Assembly: GCA_036702865.1 (NCBI GenBank)
Contig: DATNQD010000064.1
Coordinates: 124,001-188,000 of the forward strand
DNA length: 64,000 nucleotides
Direction of reading: 5' to 3'
DNA from: Trichocoleus sp.
GTDB lineage: Bacteria > Cyanobacteriota > Cyanobacteriia > Elainellales > Elainellaceae
The notes beneath the pieces were generated by a model. That model was not told the DNA's origin and made no database searches. It saw nothing but the letters and a program-made list of their open reading frames with translations. Below are positions 17,055 to 25,963 of the stretch, one piece after another. How positions within the stretch are numbered: the first letter of the stretch is position 1; each line of letters opens with the position of its first letter. The translations under genes and the position numbers were made by a program.

Positions 17055-18050
17055 ATGGTCAAACTTATTAGACCACTTCTAGTTGGGGCTTCTGTTTGTC
17101 TTGGTATCAATGCGATCGGCAATCCTGCGTTTGCGGGTAACCTGACAAATACGACAGTAGATGGAGCTGCACCCTACATAACTTATGACGCCAATTCTAC
17201 AAATACCTTTCTAGTCCCAAATAGCGGTACAGCCCAGGGTTGGGCAAACGAACGCAAGGTACTTGGCGGAAATAGCAGCAGTCCTACTGGCAATATTGAG
17301 CTATTTTCTAACAGCGAAACTTTGAGTAATGCTGCTTTTCAGCAGTACACAGGAGTAACGAATCTCAAAGGTCAGATTGGCGGACAAAACATTACGCTAA
17401 GCAGCCTGACTCTGGCAGATTGGCTGGCTCCCGTAACAACCACCAAAAGCGGCAATACCTATACAAGTGCGAACGGCGGCACAAAGACCCTGGGACAAGG
17501 TTGGTTTGAAGGCATTCTGACGGCGAATGGGTTTGGCAGTATGGTCGGTACATCCAGCGGTTCGCTATTGTTCAACACCTTCCAACAATATAGCGGCTTT
17601 CAACGCTTCAGTGACCCTAACGTCTCTTATGTCAATCAAGATGATCAAACTGGCTTGATTCGGATTGGTTTGGCAGGTCACATGAATGCAACTCCACTCT
17701 TGCTAAAGTCCTTCAGTGCCTTTCTGTCAGACACCACTGCAACCAGTCTTGCTGATCGGCAAGCAAAAGCCCTGATAACAAATCTGCTGCCATCCCTATC
17801 AAACAAAGCGATTCAGGCAAGCGAGCTAATCAAATATAGCTACAACGGGAAAACGGGTTACCTGTACAGCTACAACGGTACTCAGTCGGGCTTGGTTGAG
17901 CAAAAGGACGGCGTGTCTCATAGTGGAAACTACGAAGTCACGATTGCAGGTATACCTCCAAAAGCAGTTCCAGAACCATCCATGATGATTGGAATCTTCA
18001 GCATTGGCGGTTTGCTAATTGCAGGGCGAAAGCGGTGTAAATCTGTTTAA
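17055..18050 (+). CDS. PEP-CTERM sorting domain protein
   Basis: A 331-residue exported protein. Residues 1-28 are a signal peptide ending ...NPAFAG. The C-terminus has the PEP-CTERM tripartite tail: VPEP near residue 308, a hydrophobic stretch (MMIGIFSIGGLLIAG) and a basic end (RKRCKSV). Such tails are recognised by an exosortase, which removes them and attaches the protein to the envelope or exopolysaccharide. The central 270 residues are rich in Ser, Thr, Asn and Gly with no catalytic motif I can recognise. A run of AGGG precedes the ATG. A strong terminator follows the gene. It is bracketed by two MITE-like elements and sits alone on its strand, which fits an accessory surface gene. No exosortase is in the window. 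Confidence 0.85.
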   Translation: MVKLIRPLLVGASVCLGINAIGNPAFAGNLTNTTVDGAAPYITYDANSTNTFLVPNSGTAQGWANERKVLGGNSSSPTGNIELFSNSETLSNAAFQQYTGVTNLKGQIGGQNITLSSLTLADWLAPVTTTKSGNTYTSANGGTKTLGQGWFEGILTANGFGSMVGTSSGSLLFNTFQQYSGFQRFSDPNVSYVNQDDQTGLIRIGLAGHMNATPLLLKSFSAFLSDTTATSLADRQAKALITNLLPSLSNKAIQASELIKYSYNGKTGYLYSYNGTQSGLVEQKDGVSHSGNYEVTIAGIPPKAVPEPSMMIGIFSIGGLLIAGRKRCKSV

Positions 18051-18105
18051 TTTTGCAATTTAGTTGCAATGCCAGATTCTAAGTTCAAACTTTAATCCGG
18101 GATAG

Positions 18106-18127
18106 GGGAGCGTTGGCTCCCTTTTTT
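18106..18127 (+). terminator. Rho-independent terminator after PEP-CTERM gene
   Basis: A perfect six-base-pair stem (GGGAGC 18106-18111 with GCTCCC 18116-18121), a four-base loop GTTG and six T residues. It lies 55 bases after the stop codon. Confidence 0.85.
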
Positions 18128-18237
18128 GTTGCAGGAATTCTTATTGCAGTCAGGTTCACTAGCTCTACCTATATTAGGATGTCTAGCTCAGTCCAACCTG
18201 ATAATTCTGAAACTTAGGTGATGAGAGCTTGTGCTAA

Positions 18238-18343
18238 TACAACGTTTTTCAATCTAGTGAGGGGTAAATAAAGGGCTTACGCTGCTCGTTCAACAGAATT
18301 TTGCGTACCTCATGTGTACCTCATTGGAATAGAAAAGGCTGTA
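18238..18343 (+). mobile_element. MITE-like element, copy B
   Basis: A 106-base sequence matching copy A (16622-16716) with about 12 differences over 95 aligned bases and one 11-base insertion at 18313-18323, which repeats the neighbouring TACCTCA. It also starts and ends with TA, and its outer 25 bases match the reverse complement of the other end at 19 positions. Both copies have the same orientation. Confidence 0.65.
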
Positions 18344-18383
18344 TGCAGTAAAGTGAAGAAGCAGTTGAGCAGCAGTGTTTTGA

Positions 18384-19166
18384 GTGTTTGAAGCAAGAGA
18401 GTCCATATTTGCAGGAAATCGCTTTTTTCAGGCACTTGTGGTTGGGGCGAATCGAGGCATTGGTTTAGGCTTTGTTCAGTATCTTCTGCAAAATGATCGC
18501 GCTGGAAAAATCTACGCCACCTATCGAGAAACTGTCTCCCCCGACCTCGCCGCCCTCCTGACCCAATACCCCGATCGCTTAACGCTGCTGGCAATGGATA
18601 TTACTCATGAAGCACAGGTTGTACAGGCGATCGAGCAAATTCAGCAGCATAGCCGCCAGCTCCATCTTGTTCTCTACTGTGTCGGTATTCTCCATCAGGG
18701 CAGTCTTCAGCCAGAAAAAAGCCTTCAGCAGATTCACCCGGATCAGCTCTTGCAGTATTTTCAGCTCAACAGTATTGGGGCTATCTTGTTGGCAAAACAT
18801 ATCCTGCCCTTACTGAAACATGACGATCGCAGCGTCTTCGCCAGTATTTCTGCCAAAGTTGGCAGCATTGGTGATAACCAGCTAGGCGGATGGTATGGCT
18901 ATCGTGCTTCAAAAGCTGCATTAAACATGCTGATGCGAACAGCAGCGATTGAATATAGCCGTAAAAGTCCTAAAACTCTAGTCGTTATGCTGCATCCAGG
19001 CACAACCGATACGCAGCTATCCAAACCCTTTCAGCGCAACGTTCCTCCTGAAAAGCTCTTTTCAATTGAACGAACCGTGAGCCAATTATGGAGCGTGATT
19101 GAGGGATTGCAGCCTGATGATAGCGGCAAGTTTTTTTCCTGGGATGGTAGTCAACTGCCCTGGTAA
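18384..19166 (+). CDS. Short-chain dehydrogenase/reductase
   Basis: A 260-residue SDR oxidoreductase. The NAD(P)-binding motif VVGANRGIGLG lies at about residues 19-29, the strand VLYCVGILHQG replaces the usual NNAG, and the active site is formed by a Ser in SISAKVGSIG and the Tyr and Lys of YGYRASKAALNM. The C-terminal LHPGTTDTQLSKPFQ segment is typical of the C-factor-like branch. The first codon is taken as GTG 18384; no good ribosome site marks it, and a later start near residue 8 to 15 is possible. The gene begins 40 bases after a MITE-like element. The substrate is unknown. Confidence 0.87.
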   Translation: MFEARESIFAGNRFFQALVVGANRGIGLGFVQYLLQNDRAGKIYATYRETVSPDLAALLTQYPDRLTLLAMDITHEAQVVQAIEQIQQHSRQLHLVLYCVGILHQGSLQPEKSLQQIHPDQLLQYFQLNSIGAILLAKHILPLLKHDDRSVFASISAKVGSIGDNQLGGWYGYRASKAALNMLMRTAAIEYSRKSPKTLVVMLHPGTTDTQLSKPFQRNVPPEKLFSIERTVSQLWSVIEGLQPDDSGKFFSWDGSQLPW

Positions 19167-19413
19167 AACAGACAAAGTGGCGTTGAAGAAGACGGTCAAG
19201 CAATTAAGTTCAATAGAGGGAAACACTAACAAAGTCAGATCGAATTTAGTCAAAGAATAAGAAGCTCAAAAAATACTTTTCTATCACTTCTCTATCTAAG
19301 GAAAGAATTCACGCCACAAAAGATAATACAAGAACCTCTATCTAGGGAGCGGTTCGGGAGAAGAGCAGAATACAGTAAAAATAGAGTACTAAATCTTCTT
19401 GAGATTGTATTCT

Positions 19414-19857
19414 ATGAAACTGGATTACTTTACAAAACAGCTTTCAACCATGGGGCGTTGGGTGGCTGCAACTTTACTTTGCACCTTAGTTGCTACCTTT
19501 GTTTGGCAGGGAGCATTTTTCTCCAATCAAGCAGCACTTGCAATTCCTACAACTCATTTGATTGCAGCAGACCTGGGTGATCAGGTTCAGGGAAAAGTGA
19601 ATAAGGATGCCGATCGCGCTAAAGGCTTTATCCGCGAGACAGCCGATCGTGTAGAGAAAACTGCAAACAAAAACACCAGTCGTGTTGATAAAGCAACAGA
19701 CAACGATAGCCCGATTGAGCGCAAAGCAAAGAACGATCGAGTTCGGATTCACCAGAGAGCAGAAGAAGACGCCGCTCGGACTGAAAAAGCAGTAGACAAT
19801 ACAAGGAATGTTGTTGAACGTGCGGTTGATAGCATCAAGGATGCTTTTTCAGACTAA
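19414..19857 (+). CDS. LEA-like charged exported protein
   Basis: A 147-residue protein starting at ATG 19414 (an upstream in-frame TTG at 19399 is less likely). Residues 12-45 form a signal peptide or anchor (VAATLLCTLVATFVWQG, then AALA). The rest, from about residue 50, is a highly charged, Gly-poor helix-former rich in Lys, Asp, Ala, Arg and Thr with repeated phrases such as DRAKGFI, DRVEKTAN, SRVDKATDN, ARTEKAVDN and VERAVDS, at a spacing near 11-18 residues. This resembles group 3 LEA-type or apolipophorin-like helices, which protect membranes or proteins during drying. I do not recognise an exact family; the stress role is inferred from composition. Confidence 0.65.
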   Translation: MKLDYFTKQLSTMGRWVAATLLCTLVATFVWQGAFFSNQAALAIPTTHLIAADLGDQVQGKVNKDADRAKGFIRETADRVEKTANKNTSRVDKATDNDSPIERKAKNDRVRIHQRAEEDAARTEKAVDNTRNVVERAVDSIKDAFSD

Positions 19858-20469
19858 GCAGTCCAGGCAGTACTTCAACATCCTCTGATTCCTCTAGATC
19901 TCCTTTGGAAGGGAACTCAAGCGACTTAAAGCTCTTTTCCAAGGAATCTGGGGGAATCACCACAGCAAGTTAAAGGACTAGAAAGTTTTGAAATGCGTCC
20001 TGTCTTCGAGGCAAGCTTGATTTTACAATTTAGTTTGCAATCAGGCCTGTGTTGCTAAAAGCATTCTATTGGGTTGGTTAATGAGGCAGGATTGGGATGC
20101 CCAGTATCACGATCGAGTCGGTGCAATCATCCTAATCTGCCTTCATCCTCCACACAGAGCAATTCATTATTATCGTTCATTATTTCAATTGAGTTTTGCT
20201 GGAATCGTCCAATCTCATTCTGTAGCAATGAGTATGACAAACCACTAAATGACTCTCTCTATACAGAACTGCTCCTCGGCTATATTTGGCTTGAGGAGCT
20301 TATTTATGTTTATAGATAAGCAGATCCGCCCACATCATGCCTCGAAAGCTGTGGTTTAAGCAAGCAAGCTATACACGCTTTATTAATTTTGTCATCGATC
20401 AGCATCACACCAACTCTCTAACCAGAAGACTACCTTAAAAACTGCAATTTAGACCTTCGGAGGTAGTTC
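19858..20469. other. Intergenic region between LEA-like and CAP genes
   Basis: No convincing gene. It has a long imperfect inverted repeat (arms 19896-19910 and 19937-19949) just after the LEA-like gene, and a hairpin GCTCCTC/GAGGAGC with arms at 20271-20277 and 20293-20299 followed by TTATTTAT. Either could end transcription. An 81-codon frame across 20074-20319 looks random in composition and was not called. Confidence 0.5.
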
Positions 20470-21000
20470 ATGGTGAATTGGGCATCGACAAAAACTCGAT
20501 CGCTAAATTCTCAGCCAATTCGTTCTGTTGCAGCAACAGGCGAGTTAAGAGGACTGGCTCAAGAAAGGCCTTTTCCTACCAAAGCACGCTCACTCAAACG
20601 GGCAGCTTCTTCCGGTCTAGCGGCTTTAGAACGATCGGTCTTGCAAAAAATCAACCAATTCCGCCAACAGAAGGGACTATCATCACTCAGTTCAAATGCA
20701 AGCATGACCCAGCAAGCACGCCAGCACAGCCAGGACATGGCAAATCGCTCTGCTTTAAGTCATGACGGTTTCGAGGGTCGAGTTAGAACAATCAGTGCCT
20801 CAATTCCCTACAAAGCAGCAGCCGAGAACGTAGCCTATAACCAGGGGTTCAGCAATCCGGTTGGTCAAGCCGTCAATAGCTGGCTTAAAAGCCCAGGACA
20901 TTTGGAAAACATCATGGGAAACTACAACATCACCGGCATTGGGGTTGGCAAAAATCCTCAAGGTGAGTTTTACTTTACGCAAATTTTTGTTCGTCGCTAA
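20470..21000 (+). CDS. CAP (SCP/PR-1-like) domain protein
   Basis: A 176-residue protein with a C-terminal CAP domain (about 55-175). The motifs are VLQKINQFRQQKGL, MTQQARQHSQDMANR, the HDGFEGRV segment with the conserved His, AAENVAYNQG with the conserved Glu, SWLKSPGHLENIM with the second His, and the terminal strand YFTQIFVRR. CAP proteins are normally secreted and may bind lipids or cleave substrates. The start is well set: GGAGG lies seven bases before ATG 20470. Despite that, the first 55 residues are basic and polar with no hydrophobic stretch, so no Sec signal is visible. Confidence 0.85.
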   Translation: MVNWASTKTRSLNSQPIRSVAATGELRGLAQERPFPTKARSLKRAASSGLAALERSVLQKINQFRQQKGLSSLSSNASMTQQARQHSQDMANRSALSHDGFEGRVRTISASIPYKAAAENVAYNQGFSNPVGQAVNSWLKSPGHLENIMGNYNITGIGVGKNPQGEFYFTQIFVRR

Positions 21001-21961
21001 TCCTTGCTGAAGCAAGCAGGGAAAGGAAGTGCGATCGGGATCTGTCAAAGATGCTTGTAGCAGGAAGCAATCAGTGCTCATCACAACGGAATGTCACTAG
21101 CCACCGGACTTTTGCTTTAGCCCGATCGGTCGGCATTCCAGAGACTCCGTTCGCCACGCTTGTTCCTCATTCAGCGTTCATCTACCACTCAAGCTCATCA
21201 ACCACAACTTCCTTCCCCCTGCGGCCCAACAACTCAAGCTTGGGCTGAGTATCTTTTATTATGCGTAAATTCATATTGCTCCTTTCCCCAATAACCTTCT
21301 CCCTTACAACACAACCTCTGTAGTGATCAGGTATCTTTATCGGAAGTTTGTTAAAAGTAGAGCTATGTAAGATTTTGTTCAACTTCTACAGGAAGTATCC
21401 GTATTTTCCAGTAGCCTGTAATACGATTACATTACAGATTAATCCTCTCTGAAACCGATCGGGTTGGCATCGTGGCACCTAGAGTAGCCATCACACCAGC
21501 GAGATAGGATGCTGAGGATTGAAGCCACTGGGCTGCATTCACCGACACTAAATTGATGCAAATTGCTTAACTTAAACCGATCCTTTGCTCACGAACTTAG
21601 AAAAGCTCAAGTCTTAAATCCCGCTGATGCACTCCTCAACTCATATTATTTCATCATTTAATTTCTTGTTGTAGTGACATCGCTGCCTGCGATTAAGTTG
21701 CATTACTTAAGGACAATTATTCCAAGCTGCATTGGTTTGGCAAGCTCCAACTGATGCAACAAAGATTGCGCTGAAAGTGAAAGGCTTTTCCATTGGAAGC
21801 ACTCGCTAGATTCTCTAGAGGAGTTTGGCTATTTCTGCAAAGTGAATCAGGTGGCATGGAAATTGTTTCTGTGCTGCAAAGTTTAGGTGTTCGTTTGCCA
21901 TCTTTATGTCTTGAAGCATTTCATTATTTTGTAGTTGTGCAGGATTGCAGATACAACCAAT
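21001..21961. other. Noncoding stretch upstream of DUF4347/RTX gene
   Basis: Nearly 1 kb without a convincing gene; frames of about 60-65 codons here have random composition. A compact inverted repeat, CTGTAAT(8)ATTACAG, lies at 21416-21437. The promoter of the DUF4347 gene should be in the last few hundred bases. Confidence 0.45.
21416..21437. promoter_or_regulatory. Inverted repeat, possible operator
   Basis: CTGTAAT at 21416-21422 and ATTACAG at 21431-21437 are perfect inverted repeats around an 8-base spacer, and the nested GTAATACGATTAC (21418-21430) is a second palindrome. It is about 525 bases before the DUF4347 gene start, so a link to that gene is uncertain. Confidence 0.35.
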
Positions 21962-24241
21962 ATGAACAATTCAACTTTGTCTAAGCTAGTTTTCATTGAT
22001 TCAACCGTTGAGGGCTATCAGAGCCTCGTTGCTGGCGTCACAGACGCAACAGAAGTTTTTGTTCTTAGCCCCGTTCAAAATGGTGTTGAGCAAATCACTG
22101 AGATCCTTAAGCATCGTCATCAGGTTGACAGTCTGCATATTGTTTCTCATGGTGCACCCGGTTGTTTATACCTGGGTAATGGCCAACTGAGCCTAGATAG
22201 CTTGAGTGAATACCTGCCTCAACTACAACTGTGGTCAGCAGCTCTAGCACCTTCTGCTTCTATTCTGCTCTATGGCTGTAATGTGGCAATGGGCGATGCA
22301 GGCAGCGAATTTGTCGAACAACTTCATGCCATTACTCAAGTCAATATTGCTGCCTCACGGACGCTGACCGGAAATGCCGATCGCGGTGGAAACTGGGATT
22401 TAGAAGTTAGCACTGGAACCGTTGCGCCGATCGCTTTTCACGCTGAAACCCTGGTCAGTTATCCGGGTGTGTTAGCAGATTTCGATATTTCCACCAACAC
22501 TCCTGTTTTATTTGCTAACACCAATAATGCTTCGGTCGGTTGGGCGTTTGCAAACAACTTAGGCGTTGATCCATTGGGGCAGCTCAACAATACATCTGGA
22601 TTGGGTGTATTTGCCTCGGGACCCGCAATTGACAGAGCAGGGTTAGTTCTAATTTTGAACGGCACAACCTTTGCACCTAGCACTAACATTGTCGACGTCA
22701 CCGGAAACACGCTGACCGCAAGTGGAACCTCTAACGGCTTAAATGTCTCCCTGGAATACGACGCCAATCCTGATTTTCCGGTAATGCGGACGTTTGCCAG
22801 CTTTACCAATTCCTCCAGCACAGCAGTTACCATCCCCGTGAAATGGGCAACAAACGTGGGTACAAATGCTGGAACCATCATCGTCACCAGCAGCAGCGGC
22901 GATACCGCCTTCGACACCAGCGATCGATGGGTAATCACGGATGATGCAGCTGGCCCAAGCGTTGGTAATGGTTTCCCACCTGGTTCAATTACTTCTGTGC
23001 TGTACGGCTTTGGTACACCCACCGTTACAACAAAGTCTGTTAGCCAAACAGTCTTCACGGATGGTAACGGGTCCGACGTTGGTGTTTTAGGCGACTACGA
23101 CATCACGATTCCAGCAAACTCCACCCGATCGCTGCTGTTCTTCAACGGCATCAGACTCTACTCTTCTGCAATTGCAGGAACTCCTGCCAGCGATAATAAT
23201 GCTCAAACACTTGCAGCTAACTTTGACAGCCTGGCTACGCTGCAATCGACCACGTTGCTGAACAATTTGACCGATCGCGAACTTGCAGAAACCCTGAACT
23301 GGGACATCAACAAACCTCAGATCACTGTCACCCCCAGTTCCAGCACCCTGACCACTACTGAAGCAGGCGGCACTGCAACATTCCAGGTTGCTCTGAGCGG
23401 AGTTCAGCCAAGTTCGGACGTTACCCTAAACCTGACCAGCACTAACACCGCTGAAGGAACTGTTCCGGCTTCAATTACATTCACGGCTGCAAACTGGAAT
23501 ACGCCACAGACCGTCACAATTACTGGTGTTGATGATACCGTCGTTGACGGAAACGTGAATTACGCGATTCGTGCTGCGGTAGCGAGCCAAGATAGCCTCT
23601 ACTCTCCCATTACGCTGACAGATATTGCTGTTACGAACCAGGATAACGACACGGCAACCACACCTGTCACGCCTGTCACGCCTGTCACACCTGTCACGCC
23701 TGTCACGCCTGTCACGCCTGTCACGCCAACAACCCCCACAGTGACAAATCTCTCGCTTGTCGGTGCAGGTGGCAACGATGTGCTAACGGGTGGAGCGGGT
23801 AATGATGCGCTAACGGGTGGATTCGGCGCAGATGCAATGACGGGTGGAGCTGGAGCAGATTCTTTCCGATACGGGTCATTGAAGGAATCGACCTTGAAGA
23901 GCCTCGATCGCATCGTCGATTTCAGCACCACTCAAGGGGATAAGTTGAGCCTGTCTACCCTGCCCAAAGGCTTGTTCTATTCTGGCAAGGAGAAAGGTAG
24001 CCTGACTAAGGCAGCACAATCGGCATTCCAGGACAAAGACCAGCGCAAGGCAGGCAATCAGGCACTCAAGGGCAACGAAGCGGTCTTCTTCAAGCTGGGC
24101 AGCCGCACGTTCCTCGCTGTCAACGATGGCAAATCGCCTTTCTCAGCGAAGCAAGATTTGCTGGTTGAATGCACTGGGATGGAGTTCAAAGCAGGAGATA
24201 CGAAGGCAGGCAAGCTGAGCGTAGCGACCTACTTTGGATAA
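21962..24241 (+). CDS. DUF4347 / RTX-type surface or secreted protein
   Basis: A 759-residue protein, start taken at ATG 21962; a TTG at 21935 is in frame. Order of parts: DUF4347 (about 5-165), with H63 in IVSHGAPG and C106 in YGCNVA, the His and Cys of a caspase-like arrangement; an unidentified beta-rich region (170-430); a Calx-beta-like domain (about 455-560); a Thr-Pro-Val linker of seven repeats; RTX calcium-binding nonapeptides (GGNDVLTGG, GNDALTGG, GADAMTGG, GADSFRYG) near 605-645; and a C-terminal region (650-759) typical of cyanobacterial surface proteins with DRIVDF and an end like VATYFG. There is no N-terminal signal, which fits type I secretion through the C-terminus. No type I exporter genes are adjacent. 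Confidence 0.83.
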   Translation: MNNSTLSKLVFIDSTVEGYQSLVAGVTDATEVFVLSPVQNGVEQITEILKHRHQVDSLHIVSHGAPGCLYLGNGQLSLDSLSEYLPQLQLWSAALAPSASILLYGCNVAMGDAGSEFVEQLHAITQVNIAASRTLTGNADRGGNWDLEVSTGTVAPIAFHAETLVSYPGVLADFDISTNTPVLFANTNNASVGWAFANNLGVDPLGQLNNTSGLGVFASGPAIDRAGLVLILNGTTFAPSTNIVDVTGNTLTASGTSNGLNVSLEYDANPDFPVMRTFASFTNSSSTAVTIPVKWATNVGTNAGTIIVTSSSGDTAFDTSDRWVITDDAAGPSVGNGFPPGSITSVLYGFGTPTVTTKSVSQTVFTDGNGSDVGVLGDYDITIPANSTRSLLFFNGIRLYSSAIAGTPASDNNAQTLAANFDSLATLQSTTLLNNLTDRELAETLNWDINKPQITVTPSSSTLTTTEAGGTATFQVALSGVQPSSDVTLNLTSTNTAEGTVPASITFTAANWNTPQTVTITGVDDTVVDGNVNYAIRAAVASQDSLYSPITLTDIAVTNQDNDTATTPVTPVTPVTPVTPVTPVTPVTPTTPTVTNLSLVGAGGNDVLTGGAGNDALTGGFGADAMTGGAGADSFRYGSLKESTLKSLDRIVDFSTTQGDKLSLSTLPKGLFYSGKEKGSLTKAAQSAFQDKDQRKAGNQALKGNEAVFFKLGSRTFLAVNDGKSPFSAKQDLLVECTGMEFKAGDTKAGKLSVATYFG
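23663..23725 (+). repeat. Seven tandem copies of a 9-base unit
   Basis: CCTGTCACG is repeated seven times (one copy ends ACA in place of ACG) and encodes a run of Thr-Pro-Val triplets that links the beta-sandwich part to the RTX part of the DUF4347 protein. Such a DNA repeat can change length by slippage. Confidence 0.9.
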
Positions 24242-24247
24242 TCAAGG

Positions 24248-25963
24248 CTAAGGGAATCGGGGTTCGGAATGAAGCGATCGAGCAACAGATACTACGTCCG
24301 GCCCCGAAACCTCAACCTCTTTTTCATCTTGAGCAAAACGCTGTAATGCGCTGTGGGGTAAAACTCGCAGCACTTCGTCGATCGTGGTTTCTCCTGTGGT
24401 TACTTTTTCGATCGCCGCCAGCCGAAACGAGTTGTAGTTAATCTGGCGCAGATGGTGATGTAGTTGGGTCATTGTTCCCTCATAGATGATTTGCCGAATT
24501 GCATCATCCACATGAATTAATTCAATCAAGGCTTCTCGTCCTAGATATCCTGAATTGAAGCAGCGAGAACAACCGCTTCCCCGTTGCCAGCGATCGACAT
24601 ATGCCTGCTGAGGGCTGAGACGCAAAGCTTTCAGATCAGCTTCAGTCGGATGATAGGGTGCCGCACAGTGAGGACAAACTCGCCGCACCAGGCGCTGTGC
24701 CACAATCCCTAGAAGCGCATCGCTGATCAGCCCTGGATCAGGACCAATATCTTTCAGGCGCGGAATTGCACTGGCAGCATCATTTGTGTGAAGCGTGGTT
24801 AATACTAAATGTCCAGTTAGAGCAGCGCGAACAGCAGTTTCAGCCGTTTCAGCATCCCGAATTTCGCCCACCATTACAATATCTGGGTCTTGACGCAAAA
24901 TGGCTCGTAGTCCAGCAGCAAAGGTCATTCCGGCAGCTTCATGAACCTGAGTCTGGGTGATGCGCGGCAAAATATACTCCACCGGATCTTCAACCGTCAC
25001 AACGTTCACATATTCTGTTGCAATGGCTTGGAGGCTCGTATAAAGCGTGCTGGTTTTTCCAGAACCCGTCGGACCCGTGAAGATAATCATGCCCTGCGGC
25101 TGTCGTAGCCAGTGTTTGTAGATGGCAGTCGTCCGAGCCGTAAAGCCCAACTCATCAATGCTGTTAAACGGATTCTCACGCGGCAGGAGTCGAATGACTG
25201 CTTTCTCGCCACCTACACAAGGAAGCGTACTAACGCGCATATCCAACCCCAGATCTGCCACTTGCCCTAAACTGTAGCGTTCGCCAATTCGCGCATCCTG
25301 GGGACGACGGCTCTCACCAATATCCATATCGCACATTACCTTCAAGGCAACGATCGCCCGCCGACTAACCTCTGGTGGCAATGTCGTGATGTCTCGCAAG
25401 ATTCCATCAATCCGGTAGCGAACTCGCAACCCCTCTGTCACAGGCTCCAGGTGAATGTCGCTGGCGCGGTTCCGCAATGCCCCCGAAATAATTGTTTTAA
25501 TCCGGCTAATTTGATCCGCTGCTTTGGAGAGATACATCTCCGTCACTTCGGCGATATCCTCTGTTTCCACCTCCCCCGTCAGAGGATTGACCAGCGGATT
25601 GGCATCAATGCGGGAATGATCGAGGTTGTGCGTGTGAAACCAGGCGCGATAGCTCTTATCCGAAATGGAGATAATTTTGATCTCTGTGAGCGTTCGATCG
25701 CTCAATCCCCGGATCTCATCCTCCGTCAAGTTAACTGGGCTACCCAGATAAAAACAATTGCGCCAAAGCAGCAGCGGCATGACTGGAGGGAGCGTACTTG
25801 GCTCAGGAAATTCTCGCAAAAACCGATAGCTCACTTCTCGATCGAGCAAATAGAGATTGACCATTCCTTGCTCATTCACCAATAACTTTAAGGCTTGCTC
25901 ACAGGTCATTTCCTGATTTCGGAGCCGTTGCCATGCCGAGGGAACCAAAGGGGCAGGGTGCAT
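24248..25963 (-). CDS. GspE/PilB-family secretion or pilus assembly ATPase
   Basis: A 571-residue hexameric ATPase of the type II secretion/type IV pilus family, which powers pseudopilus or pilus extension from the cytosolic face. An N-terminal GspE-N-like region (1-150) is followed by the ATPase core: Walker A FTGPTGSGKTSTLY, Asp box VTVEDPVEYI, Walker B DPDIVMVGEIRDAETA and His box TGHLVLTTLHTNDA. A tetracysteine zinc motif is present (CPHC and, about 30 residues on, CSRC). Other pilus genes (pilT, pilC, pilM) are not adjacent, so this may be a second PilB-like copy. It is convergent with the DUF4347 gene, stop codons seven bases apart. Confidence 0.9.
   Translation of the reverse strand: MHPAPLVPSAWQRLRNQEMTCEQALKLLVNEQGMVNLYLLDREVSYRFLREFPEPSTLPPVMPLLLWRNCFYLGSPVNLTEDEIRGLSDRTLTEIKIISISDKSYRAWFHTHNLDHSRIDANPLVNPLTGEVETEDIAEVTEMYLSKAADQISRIKTIISGALRNRASDIHLEPVTEGLRVRYRIDGILRDITTLPPEVSRRAIVALKVMCDMDIGESRRPQDARIGERYSLGQVADLGLDMRVSTLPCVGGEKAVIRLLPRENPFNSIDELGFTARTTAIYKHWLRQPQGMIIFTGPTGSGKTSTLYTSLQAIATEYVNVVTVEDPVEYILPRITQTQVHEAAGMTFAAGLRAILRQDPDIVMVGEIRDAETAETAVRAALTGHLVLTTLHTNDAASAIPRLKDIGPDPGLISDALLGIVAQRLVRRVCPHCAAPYHPTEADLKALRLSPQQAYVDRWQRGSGCSRCFNSGYLGREALIELIHVDDAIRQIIYEGTMTQLHHHLRQINYNSFRLAAIEKVTTGETTIDEVLRVLPHSALQRFAQDEKEVEVSGPDVVSVARSLHSEPRFP

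Larger units (their letters stand above)
18051..18383. other. Intergenic region between PEP-CTERM gene and dehydrogenase
   Basis: Holds the terminator at 18106-18127 and MITE-like copy B at 18238-18343. The latter ends 40 bases before the dehydrogenase start, so it may contribute to that gene's promoter or leader. No coding frame was seen. Confidence 0.6.

Noticed and set aside
20074-20319. 81-codon frame after the LEA-like gene
   Set aside because: Random composition, no ribosome binding site, and it spans the hairpin at 20271-20299.
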